Shown piece by piece: positions 8,153 to 14,892 of a stretch of 19,037 bases of DNA (the stretch's first letter is position 1; the number at the start of each line of letters is the position of its first letter). The notes under the pieces are model-generated. The model worked only from the letters and a program-made list of their open reading frames with translations. It made no database searches and was not told the DNA's origin. Location of the stretch: contig CAYFJC010000024.1 of assembly GCA_964343355.1 (NCBI GenBank), positions 1 through 19,037 of the forward strand. The letters are read 5' to 3'. The position numbers and the translations under genes are program-made. Source of the DNA: MED-G78 sp964343355. GTDB taxonomy: Bacteria > Pseudomonadota > Gammaproteobacteria > Magnimaribacterales > D2472.

Positions 8153-9260
8153 GATTTTCTACTAAAGAGTTAAATTTTTTAAAAAGTGATTGAATATCTT
8201 GAGGTCCCGGGCTTGCCTCGGGATGTCCTTGAAAACTAAAAGCTGGTTTATTAATAAACTCTATCCCTTGAAGGGACTGGTCAAATAAAGAAATATGGCT
8301 AGTTTTAATGTGATTGCCAAGCGAGGATGAATCAACTGCAAATCCATGATTTTGAGATGTTATAAAAACTTCATGAGATTCAGTGTCCTGAACAGGATGA
8401 TTAGCACCATGGTGTCCAAATTTCATTTTATTGGTTTTAGCGCCTCCACCCAGTGCTAGAAGCTGATGACCTAAACATATACCAAATATAGGCATATTAA
8501 TTTCTAAAAACTTTTTGATATTTTCAATAGCATAATCGCAGGGCTCAGGATCGCCAGGCCCATTAGATAAAAATATTCCATCTGGAGAAAGAGCCATAAC
8601 ATCCTCAAATGATGTTTGGGCATTAACAACCGTAACTTTTCCTACATGCTCAGCTAAAAGTCTGAGGATATTCCTTTTAATACCAAAGTCATATGCGACT
8701 ATATTAAAATCACTTGAAGCTTTTTTATATGCAGGCCATACGCCCTCTTCCCAAAGATAATTATCCGAAGTGCTAACTTCTTTTGCAAGATCTAAGCCTT
8801 CTAAGCCAGCAAAATTAATTGCATTTTTATGAGCTTGATCATTTGTGCATTTTGAGGCGGCCGCAATACAACAACCCATTGAACCATTTTCCCGAAGATG
8901 ATTTGTTAGTTTTCTAGTATCTATTCCTGAAATAGCAATTACATCTTGCTCAATTAAAAAGCTTTCTAAGGAAGACGAAGATCTCCAGCTGCTAGGAATT
9001 TCTGTAAACTCATTGACTACGATGCCAGAAGCATGAATTTTTGATGACTCCATGTCTTCCTCATTAATTCCAGTATTGCCAATATGAGGATGAGTAAAAG
9101 TAATTATTTGTTTTTTATATGATGGATCAGTTATTATTTCCTGATATCCAGTCATAGATGTATTAAAAACAATTTCACCAATTTCAATTTTCTCTATACC
9201 AAACCCCACTCCATCAAATATACTTCCATCCTCAAGAACTAGTATTGCTGGAAAAGACAT
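8136..9260 (-). CDS. carA: Carbamoyl-phosphate synthase small (glutaminase) subunit
   Basis: Hydrolyses glutamine and passes ammonia to CarB. The 374 residues compare with 382 in E. coli. The N-terminal CPSase small-chain domain spans about 1-150. The class I glutamine amidotransferase domain follows at about 185-370, with the nucleophile Cys262 in FGICLGHQ and the His346/Glu348 pair in QGHPE, matching Cys269, His353 and Glu355 of E. coli. LSNGPGDP at 231-238 is the usual oxyanion-side loop. The chosen ATG has a good ribosome site, AGAGG (bases 9270-9274 on the opposite strand) nine bases upstream. It is the first gene of the minus-strand block and faces map across a 154-base region that must hold its promoter. 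Confidence 0.98.
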   Translation of the reverse strand: MSFPAILVLEDGSIFDGVGFGIEKIEIGEIVFNTSMTGYQEIITDPSYKKQIITFTHPHIGNTGINEEDMESSKIHASGIVVNEFTEIPSSWRSSSSLESFLIEQDVIAISGIDTRKLTNHLRENGSMGCCIAAASKCTNDQAHKNAINFAGLEGLDLAKEVSTSDNYLWEEGVWPAYKKASSDFNIVAYDFGIKRNILRLLAEHVGKVTVVNAQTSFEDVMALSPDGIFLSNGPGDPEPCDYAIENIKKFLEINMPIFGICLGHQLLALGGGAKTNKMKFGHHGANHPVQDTESHEVFITSQNHGFAVDSSSLGNHIKTSHISLFDQSLQGIEFINKPAFSFQGHPEASPGPQDIQSLFKKFNSLVENHAKKN

Positions 9261-9284
9261 TAAATCTTACCTCTAGATGAATAG

Positions 9285-9311
9285 TTTTTTTGGAAAAAAA
9301 AGGAGAAAAAA
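9285..9311 (-). promoter_or_regulatory. Homopolymer tracts in the carA leader (U6, U8, A7)
   Basis: Read in the carA direction, the leader runs T6, CTCC, T8, CC, A7 and ends about 24 bases before the carA ATG. The T8 and A7 tracts are complementary across two bases. If the weak -10 at 9314-9319 is real, transcription would start in or near the first T tract. Such U-runs near a start can allow UTP-sensitive slippage at pyrimidine genes; for this gene that is only inference. Confidence 0.3.
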
Positions 9312-9313
9312 TA

Positions 9314-9319
9314 ATTAAA
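9314..9319 (-). promoter_or_regulatory. Possible -10 box of carA
   Basis: On the minus strand TTTAAT matches five of six bases of TATAAT and lies 53 bases before the carA ATG. The best -35 at 17 bases is TTAGCC, only three of six, and it overlaps the loop of the inverted repeat. Another AT-rich hexamer nearby could serve as well. Confidence 0.25.
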
Positions 9320-9326
9320 TTTTAAG

Positions 9327-9365
9327 AATTTTAATGGGCTAAAATATTGAGCAGGCATTAAAATT
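9327..9365. repeat. Perfect 10-bp inverted repeat, possible operator
   Basis: AATTTTAATG (9327-9336) is exactly complementary to CATTAAAATT (9356-9365), with 19 bases between. A second, nearly concentric pair (GCT at 9338-9340 with AGC at 9350-9352) lies inside. It covers the expected carA -35 region and ends just before the proposed map -35, so a dimeric regulator could control both directions. The arms do not match ArgR or PurR consensus sites as I remember them. No T-run directly follows either arm, so it is not a standard terminator. Confidence 0.45.
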
Positions 9366-9369
9366 GTAC

Positions 9370-9398
9370 TTTACAGATTAAAGTCTATGCCGTCTACT
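9370..9398 (+). promoter_or_regulatory. Possible sigma-70 promoter for map-glnD
   Basis: TTTACA (9370-9375, five of six) and TCTACT (9393-9398, four of six) are 17 bases apart. Transcription would start near 9405, about 10 bases before the map ATG, which has no recognisable Shine-Dalgarno. It is the best-scoring pair I found by eye in this region, but AT richness makes false matches likely. Confidence 0.35.
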
Positions 9399-9414
9399 AA
9401 TTAATGAAAAAAAT

Positions 9415-10185
9415 ATGAAAATTTCAATAAAATCTAGCGATAATATTAAAAAAATGCGAATAGCGGGTAGATTAGCTGCTGAAGTATTAGAGATGATAAC
9501 TCCTTTTGTAAAACCAGGAATTTCTACTGGTGAACTTGATCTAATTTGCTACAAATATATTACCGAACAGCAAAAAGCAATACCGGCAAATATTGGGTAT
9601 AACGGTTTTGAAAATACTATATGTTCAAGTATTAACAATGTTATTTGTCATGGTATTCCAGATAATAATAAAATCTTGAAAAATGGAGATATTTTAAATA
9701 TTGATGTAACGGTTATTAAAGATGGTTGGCATGGTGATACTTCAAAAATGTTTATGGTTGGAAAGTGTCAACCACATAATCAAAGGCTTGTTAGGGTCAC
9801 CCAAGAGTGTCTTTATAAGGCTATAGAAATTGTCAGACCAGGTATTTATCTTGGTGATATTGGAAATGCTATTCAGCAGCATGCTGAACAAAACTATTAT
9901 TCAGTTGTTGAAGATTATTGCGGTCATGGAATAGGAGATATCTATCATGAAGAGCCTCAAATTCTTCACTACGGAAAACCTAAAACAGGACTTCAAGTTC
10001 AAGAAGGTATGTGTTTTACAATTGAACCAATGATTAATCAGGGCTCAAAGTATAATAAAGTTTTATCAGATGGCTGGACCGTTGAAACTAAAGATGGAAG
10101 GAACTCTGCTCAATGGGAGCATACCCTTGCAGTAACAGCTACTGGTGTTGAGGTTCTTACCAAAAGATCTGAAGAGAATATATGA
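9415..10185 (+). CDS. map: Methionine aminopeptidase, type I
   Basis: Removes the initiator methionine from nascent proteins after deformylation when the second residue is small. The 256 residues compare with 264 in E. coli. The pita-bread fold metal ligands are all present at the E. coli positions: D97, D108, H171, E204 and E235, together with H79 in the substrate pocket. It lacks the N-terminal extension and zinc fingers of eukaryotic forms. Its TGA overlaps the glnD ATG (ATGA), so glnD is probably coupled to it. In E. coli map diverges from rpsB-tsf and heads map-glnD-dapD; here the same order is kept but carA takes the divergent place. The ATG at 9404 is out of frame and is not the start. 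Confidence 0.97.
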   Translation: MKISIKSSDNIKKMRIAGRLAAEVLEMITPFVKPGISTGELDLICYKYITEQQKAIPANIGYNGFENTICSSINNVICHGIPDNNKILKNGDILNIDVTVIKDGWHGDTSKMFMVGKCQPHNQRLVRVTQECLYKAIEIVRPGIYLGDIGNAIQQHAEQNYYSVVEDYCGHGIGDIYHEEPQILHYGKPKTGLQVQEGMCFTIEPMINQGSKYNKVLSDGWTVETKDGRNSAQWEHTLAVTATGVEVLTKRSEENI

Positions 10186-12710
10186 AGAGAGATCTAGAAA
10201 ATCTAGATTCAAAATTTTGGTCATGGTTCCCTAAGGGAATTAAAAATCCTGAAAAAATTAATAATTTTTTGCAACAAAGATCTGACCTGCTTGATAAAGA
10301 AATCATAAAAAAATTTGAGGAGTTAGGTCTTCAAGAAGATTTTGGTTTATTTGCAATTGGTGGATATGGTAACAGGGAAATTTTTCCTGCCTCTGATATA
10401 GACATCTCAATCCTACAAATTAATTCATCCACTAAAGATTACTCTAATTTAGAAAAATTTATAGCTTCATTGTGGGATTTTGGTCTTAAGGTTGGTCATT
10501 CTGTTAGAACAAAAAAGGAAATTAAGATAATGATGGCTTCAGACTTAAAAGAATTCACATCCTATTTAACTTTAAGACCCTTGTCGACAAATAAACAAGC
10601 ATTGGAAATAATAAATACTATTCTTGCTGATAGAGAAAAGCTATTCCCAGCAAATAAATTTTTTGTAAAGAAAAAGATTGAGCAAAATAATAGGTATCTC
10701 TCATTTGATTCAACAGAATTTAATCTTGAGCCTGATCTGAAAGAATCCCCAGGAAGTCTTCGTGACTTTCAAACAGCTAACTGGGTTTTAAACCACTGTT
10801 TTAAACTTAAATCTTATGATGATATTTATACATCTAATATTTTTTATGAAGAACAATTTAAATCAGCGATTCATGCATATAATTTTATCAAATTATTACG
10901 TTACTCAATTAATTTGATTCAGACGAGCTCCTTCAATAGACTCAATTTTAATTTGCAAATTGAATTAGCAAAGAAGGCAAATATTTCAGGAACTAAAATC
11001 AAGCAACCAGTAGAAAAACTCATGCAGCTTTACTACTTCAATGCTGAAAAGCTTTCCATTTTTAATGAAACTGTATTTGATATATTTGAAGAAAAAAGTT
11101 TTCCAAAAGTTAAAAAGGATTATGGGGACTTTTTTATAAGAAATAATAAAATAAGCTTTAAAGAGAAAAATCTAAAAGATAATAAGCATCTAATATTCAA
11201 AATTTTTACAAAAATTGGTCAAAGAAAGGATATTACAAATATTGATACTGATGCTGCTAAGATCCTTCAAGAAAATATTTCTTTGATTGATAAAGATTTT
11301 AAAAAGAATGATTTATATTCTAAGCAATTTTTAGAAATACTTAGATCTCCTTATAACCTTTCTTCTATTCTTAAAAAGATGAAAAGATTAGGAATAATAC
11401 AAGCATATATATCTGAATTTGCTGAAGTTGTTGGTCAAATGCAATTTGATTTATTTCATGTTTATACTGTTGATGAGCATACATTTAAAGTTGTAAGAAA
11501 TATGCGGCAGATGAAAATAAATCATTTAGAGGATGGTTTTGAAATAGAAAATGAGTTGATTAATAGACTCCCTAAAATTGAAATTCTTTATTTAGCTGGT
11601 CTATTTCATGATTTAGGTAAAGGCAAAGGCGGAAATCACTCAGAGATAGGTGCAAAAACAAGCTATAAATTTTCAAAAAAGATTGGTATGTCTCTGCATG
11701 ACGCTGAATTGGTTTCCTGGCTTGTTTTAAATCATTTAGAGATGTCGTCTATTTCTCAAAGAAAAGATATCTATGATCCGTTAACCATTGAAGAATTTGC
11801 AGTTAAATGTGGAGATTTAGAAAGGCTAAATTATTTATATCTCTTAACAATAAATGATATCAGGGCTACAAACCCAACTATATGGAATGGATGGAAACAT
11901 GGACTGTTAAGATCTCTATTTTTTAATACTAGAAGCAGGTTAAACAAAGAGACTGGTATAAGTTTTAAAAAAATAGCACAAGATAGAATTAAAAGTATTG
12001 TTAAAGAACTTGGTCAAGGTGATAAAAATATCATTACTAATTTATGGAGAAGCATTAATCTGAGTTATTTCGGAAGATTTACTTCTTCACAGCTCGAATG
12101 GCAAGCTAAATCCATTTTAAGCGTTAAGAATGATGCTGATGTAATTTCATTAAGACAAAATTTTGATAGTCTTATAGAAATATTTATTAAAGTTCGAAAT
12201 GTCGAGGGTTTGTTCTTAAAATTAGTGCAAGTCTTTGATTCTTTGGGTGTTGAAATTATTGATGCAGACATTGCAACTACAAAAGATAAAACTATTGCTT
12301 TAAATACTTTTATAGCTTCATATAAATATAAATCTATGAAGCTCACACAAAGAGATATTAAAGATCTAACTTCAAAGATTCATGCAATTTTTGATGGCTC
12401 AAAAGAAATCAAATTGATGGATTATAGTAAAAATAAGAATAGTCATTTTAAAAATCCAACAAAAATTAGTGAGTCAATTGATCAACAAAACATTAGAAAT
12501 ATTATTACGATAGAAACTATAAATTGCTCTGGTTTGCTAGTAAAAATAGCAGAGATTTACAAAAATCATGGTGCGTCTATTCATTCTGCAAAAATAACTA
12601 CTCTTGGAGAAAAAGTTGAAGATACTTTTTTTATTGAAGATCAAAAAACTAATTTAATATCAAAAGCTAAAATGCAAAGAATTAAAAAAGATCTTGTAGA
12701 AATTATATAA
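10182..12710 (+). CDS. glnD: Bifunctional PII uridylyltransferase / uridylyl-removing enzyme
   Basis: Senses glutamine and adds or removes UMP on PII proteins, which then control glutamine synthetase and nitrogen genes. The 842 residues are about 50 fewer than in E. coli. Seen in order: the nucleotidyltransferase motif GGYG (60-63) with SDID (71-74), a helical linker domain, an HD domain with H433 and the H476/D477 pair in LFHDLGKG (uridylyl removal), and two C-terminal ACT domains at about 667-745 and 774-842 that bind glutamine. The motif after GGYG reads N-R-E, where E. coli, as I recall it, has R-G-E, so the conserved arginine is displaced by one. Both catalytic centres look otherwise intact. 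The low similarity in the linker and shorter length are ordinary for AT-rich genomes. It starts inside the map stop codon. Confidence 0.95.
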   Translation: MKRDLENLDSKFWSWFPKGIKNPEKINNFLQQRSDLLDKEIIKKFEELGLQEDFGLFAIGGYGNREIFPASDIDISILQINSSTKDYSNLEKFIASLWDFGLKVGHSVRTKKEIKIMMASDLKEFTSYLTLRPLSTNKQALEIINTILADREKLFPANKFFVKKKIEQNNRYLSFDSTEFNLEPDLKESPGSLRDFQTANWVLNHCFKLKSYDDIYTSNIFYEEQFKSAIHAYNFIKLLRYSINLIQTSSFNRLNFNLQIELAKKANISGTKIKQPVEKLMQLYYFNAEKLSIFNETVFDIFEEKSFPKVKKDYGDFFIRNNKISFKEKNLKDNKHLIFKIFTKIGQRKDITNIDTDAAKILQENISLIDKDFKKNDLYSKQFLEILRSPYNLSSILKKMKRLGIIQAYISEFAEVVGQMQFDLFHVYTVDEHTFKVVRNMRQMKINHLEDGFEIENELINRLPKIEILYLAGLFHDLGKGKGGNHSEIGAKTSYKFSKKIGMSLHDAELVSWLVLNHLEMSSISQRKDIYDPLTIEEFAVKCGDLERLNYLYLLTINDIRATNPTIWNGWKHGLLRSLFFNTRSRLNKETGISFKKIAQDRIKSIVKELGQGDKNIITNLWRSINLSYFGRFTSSQLEWQAKSILSVKNDADVISLRQNFDSLIEIFIKVRNVEGLFLKLVQVFDSLGVEIIDADIATTKDKTIALNTFIASYKYKSMKLTQRDIKDLTSKIHAIFDGSKEIKLMDYSKNKNSHFKNPTKISESIDQQNIRNIITIETINCSGLLVKIAEIYKNHGASIHSAKITTLGEKVEDTFFIEDQKTNLISKAKMQRIKKDLVEII

Positions 12711-12726
12711 ATTAAACCATGAGGAT

Positions 12727-12732
12727 TATAAT
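12727..12732 (+). promoter_or_regulatory. -10 box for dapD, predicted leaderless start
   Basis: A perfect TATAAT ends exactly six bases before the dapD ATG. Counting its last T as -7 places +1 on the A of the ATG at 12739, the same geometry as at greA. The glnD-dapD gap is 28 bases. A GAGG at 12721-12724 lies 14 bases from the ATG, too far for an efficient Shine-Dalgarno. No convincing -35 or TGN extension is seen. Confidence 0.42.
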
Positions 12733-12738
12733 AATTTC

Positions 12739-13641
12739 ATGAAAATTAATGCATTAGGATTAACTACTGAATCTTCTGATGGAGATATCTTGGATGTGTA
12801 TTTTCCTTATGTTGAGTTTGGTGAAGATAAAAATATTGATAAGAAGCCCGTCATTACAGGTAGTAAAAATAAAAATATAATTAATCTAAATACTGATTTA
12901 AAAGATCTCTTAAATCCAATTAAAAATATTGCTGATGCGTACCTAAGATTGCACCTACTTTCCTATAAGTTTGCCTTACCCAATTCAATAAATCTCGATG
13001 GTCTTTTTGAGGTTCTACCAAACGTAGTCTGGACAAATTATGGTGCTGTATCTACAAAAGAAATCCAATCAAAAATTCTTGAATCAAAGCTGGAGAACAA
13101 AGAGCTCATTATTAAATCTATAGATAAGTTTCCTTGTTTAACTGACTATATTATTCCAGAAGGTGTGAGAATTGCTGACACCTCAAGGGTTAGATTGGGA
13201 GCTTATTTAAGTGAAGGCACTACAATTATGCATGAAGGTTTTGTAAATTTTAATGCCGGCACGCTTGGTAAAGCTATGATAGAGGGAAGAATCTCTGCCG
13301 GAGTGGTTGTTGGGTCAAATTCTGATCTGGGTGGCGGCTGTAGCACCATGGGAACACTTTCAGGCGGAAATAATACAAGAATATCAATTGGTAAAAACTG
13401 TTTGTTAGGTGCTAACTCAGGACTAGGCATTCCTTTGGGGGATAATTGTATTATTGAAGCTGGTTTATATTTGACTGCTGGAACTAAAGTTACTCTTTCC
13501 AATCAAACTGTTGTTAAAGCTTCCGAGCTATCAAATAGAAATAATCTTTTATTTATAAGAAATTCTATTAGTGGCATTGTCGAAGCTAAAACAAATAACA
13601 AATCTATCGAATTAAATTCTAAACTTCACAAAAATAATTAA
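12739..13641 (+). CDS. dapD: Tetrahydrodipicolinate N-succinyltransferase, long (Pseudomonas/actinobacterial) type
   Basis: Transfers succinyl from succinyl-CoA to tetrahydrodipicolinate in the succinylase route to meso-diaminopimelate and lysine. The 300 residues split into an N-terminal domain (about 1-135) and a left-handed beta-helix of hexapeptide repeats (about 140-260). RIADTSRVRLGAYL at 144-157, MHEGFVNFNAG at 164-174 with the presumed catalytic Glu166, and DLGGGCSTMGTLSGG at 196-210 match the long DapD class of Pseudomonas and mycobacteria rather than the 274-residue E. coli enzyme. It is shorter than the Pseudomonas form (about 344 aa) because of the N-terminal domain. It lies 28 bases after glnD and 2 bases before dapE, so the two pathway genes are surely co-transcribed. 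Confidence 0.93.
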   Translation: MKINALGLTTESSDGDILDVYFPYVEFGEDKNIDKKPVITGSKNKNIINLNTDLKDLLNPIKNIADAYLRLHLLSYKFALPNSINLDGLFEVLPNVVWTNYGAVSTKEIQSKILESKLENKELIIKSIDKFPCLTDYIIPEGVRIADTSRVRLGAYLSEGTTIMHEGFVNFNAGTLGKAMIEGRISAGVVVGSNSDLGGGCSTMGTLSGGNNTRISIGKNCLLGANSGLGIPLGDNCIIEAGLYLTAGTKVTLSNQTVVKASELSNRNNLLFIRNSISGIVEAKTNNKSIELNSKLHKNN

Positions 13642-13643
13642 TT

Positions 13644-14780
13644 ATGAATACAAACCTTGTAGATCTAGCTAAATCACTCTTAGAAATTAAATCCATTAGT
13701 CCTGAAGATAAAGGGTGTTTTGATATTGTAGAAAATTATCTTAATCCCCTCGGATTTGAGACTAAAAGAATTAACTATTTAAATGTTGAAAATCTATACT
13801 CCACAATAGGCTCCAAAGGCCCTCTGTTCTGTTTTCTAGGTCATACCGATGTAGTGCCATCTGGGCCAGAAGAATTATGGGATATTGATCCCTTTAAACC
13901 AGAAGTAATAGGTGACTATCTCATTGGCAGAGGTGCTGCAGACATGAAAGGAGCTGTAGCAACCTTCTTAGCAACTGCAAAAGAGTTTTTAGAAGAAAAC
14001 CCGAATCCAAATTTTAGGATATGTGTCTTTTTAACTAGCAATGAAGAAGGCGAGCCTGCAGATGGAAAGATTAATAAGATTATTACAGATCTGCAAGATG
14101 CTGGTGAGCATATAGACTATTGTTTAGTAGGAGAAGCAAGCTCATCATTAAAGTTAGCTGACACAATTAGACTTGGAAGAAGAGGCTCTTTAAGTGGATC
14201 TTTAACTATTATCGGTAAGCAAGGTCACGTTGCTTACCCTGACAAAGTAAATAATCCAATACACCTTTCAGGTAAGGTAATTGATACATTAAAAGAAATG
14301 GTCTGGGATGAGGGGAATGAATTTTTTCAACCTACCAGCTTTCAAGTCTCAAATATCCATTCTGGAACTGGGGCAACTAATGTTGTACCAGGTCAATTGG
14401 AAATGAAATTTAATTTAAGATTTTCATCTGAATCATCTGAAGATTCACTTAAAGAAAAAATATTAAGTGTTTTAGATAAATTTGATATTGAGTATAAAAT
14501 TGAATGGACGTTAAATGCAATTCCATTTATAACAAAGCAAACATTTTTTAAAGATGTGGTAATAAAATCTATTAATAGCATTATGGGTTATGAACCGGAC
14601 ATAAATAATGGTGGGGGAACTTCTGATGGGAGATGGGTCGCTCCTATGGGTACTGAGGTGATTGAGTTAGGCCCAATCAATGAAACCATTCATCAGATCA
14701 ATGAAAAAGTTAATATTAATGATTTAGAAAAACTTAAATATATCTATAAAGAAATTCTTATTAATCTGAATCAAGTTTAG
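13644..14780 (+). CDS. dapE: Succinyl-diaminopimelate desuccinylase
   Basis: Di-zinc M20 metallohydrolase that removes succinate from N-succinyl-LL-diaminopimelate, two steps after DapD. The 378 residues match the E. coli length (375). The metal ligands and catalytic residues are seen at H67, D69 (GHTDVVP), D100 (GRGAADMKG), E134/E135 (SNEEGEP), E164 (GEASS) and H350 (NETIHQ), almost the same numbering as the well-studied Haemophilus enzyme. The dimerisation (lid) domain spans about 180-290, with GKQGHVAYP at 191-199. The ATG is two bases after the dapD stop and has no Shine-Dalgarno, so translation is probably coupled. It is the last gene of the plus-strand block; its final 20 bases overlap a convergent small gene, and a hairpin with a T-run follows. 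Confidence 0.97.
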   Translation: MNTNLVDLAKSLLEIKSISPEDKGCFDIVENYLNPLGFETKRINYLNVENLYSTIGSKGPLFCFLGHTDVVPSGPEELWDIDPFKPEVIGDYLIGRGAADMKGAVATFLATAKEFLEENPNPNFRICVFLTSNEEGEPADGKINKIITDLQDAGEHIDYCLVGEASSSLKLADTIRLGRRGSLSGSLTIIGKQGHVAYPDKVNNPIHLSGKVIDTLKEMVWDEGNEFFQPTSFQVSNIHSGTGATNVVPGQLEMKFNLRFSSESSEDSLKEKILSVLDKFDIEYKIEWTLNAIPFITKQTFFKDVVIKSINSIMGYEPDINNGGGTSDGRWVAPMGTEVIELGPINETIHQINEKVNINDLEKLKYIYKEILINLNQV

Positions 14781-14880
14781 TAGCTTTCTTTTGTTTTCTT
14801 TTGTATTTAGTTTTATCTTGATGAGTTATAGGCTTATGAAGCTTATCCATATTTTTTTTAACAGGATCCTTTTTCTTCAT
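14761..14880 (-). CDS. Small lysine-rich protein, 39 aa
   Basis: An open frame runs from the ATG at 14880 to TAA at 14761-14763. It starts 10 bases after the stop of the peptide transporter, the spacing of an operon partner, and overlaps the last 20 bases of dapE tail to tail. The product begins MKKKDPVKKNMDKLHKP and has 14 lysines, one arginine, two histidines and five aspartates; no membrane segment or signal peptide is seen. Its pattern (DPV-K-N-M, then KP-x-TH-x-DK and a basic tail) resembles tiny lysine-rich hypothetical proteins I associate with gammaproteobacteria, but I cannot name the family with certainty. Nucleic-acid or ribosome binding would be a natural guess from charge alone. 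A short AAAGG stands close to the ATG, inside a hairpin arm. It could be non-coding, since its whole length coincides with the dapE 3' region and terminator. Confidence 0.6.
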   Translation of the reverse strand: MKKKDPVKKNMDKLHKPITHQDKTKYKRKQKKATKLDSD

Positions 14881-14892
14881 AAGCCTTTTTTT
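14830..14892 (+). terminator. Hairpin with T-run, probable dapE terminator
   Basis: AGGCTTATGAAG (14830-14841) is perfectly complementary to CTTCATAAGCCT (14875-14886), and seven T residues (14886-14892) follow directly, the layout of an intrinsic terminator for the plus strand. It lies 49 bases after the dapE stop. The 33-base loop is unusually long, though it contains a small inner pair (ATCC at 14845-14848 with GGAT at 14864-14867). On the minus strand no T-run follows the stem, so termination should work only in the dapE direction. The T-run ends inside the stop codon of the convergent transporter gene. Confidence 0.65.

Larger units (their letters stand above)
9261..9414. promoter_or_regulatory. 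Divergent carA/map control region
   Basis: This is the longest non-coding stretch in the window and the only one that separates two long operons. From the carA side it holds an AGAGG ribosome site (9270-9274), a T7/A8 tract pair (9285-9301), a possible carA -10 box (9314-9319), a perfect 10-bp inverted repeat (9327-9336 with 9356-9365), and a possible map promoter (9370-9398). No tRNA, riboswitch I could recognise, or coding frame longer than a few codons was seen. Confidence 0.75.

Noticed and set aside
8206..8224. GC-rich TCCCG/CGGGA inverted pair near the end of carA
   Set aside because: Only five paired bases, and it falls on codons for the conserved GHPEASPGP segment of CarA, so coding explains it.
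9404..9418. Four-codon ORF overlapping the map ATG
   Set aside because: Too short to judge, and arises from an ATG followed by an A-run; no structure suggests leader control.
12719..12742. Seven-codon micro-ORF (Met-Arg-four Ile-Ser) ending on the dapD start, considered as a leader peptide
   Set aside because: A lysine-pathway leader would be expected to be lysine-rich, no attenuator stems follow, and the proposed dapD transcript would exclude it. AT-rich sequence easily gives isoleucine codons.
12065..13502. Minus-strand frames opposite glnD and dapD
   Set aside because: They are antisense shadows of conserved coding sequence with no start signals; the dapD one mirrors the glycine-rich hexapeptide repeats as proline/serine.
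14393..14581. 62-codon minus-strand frame opposite dapE
   Set aside because: Antisense to the DapE lid domain, with no start signal and no match to any protein type I recognise.
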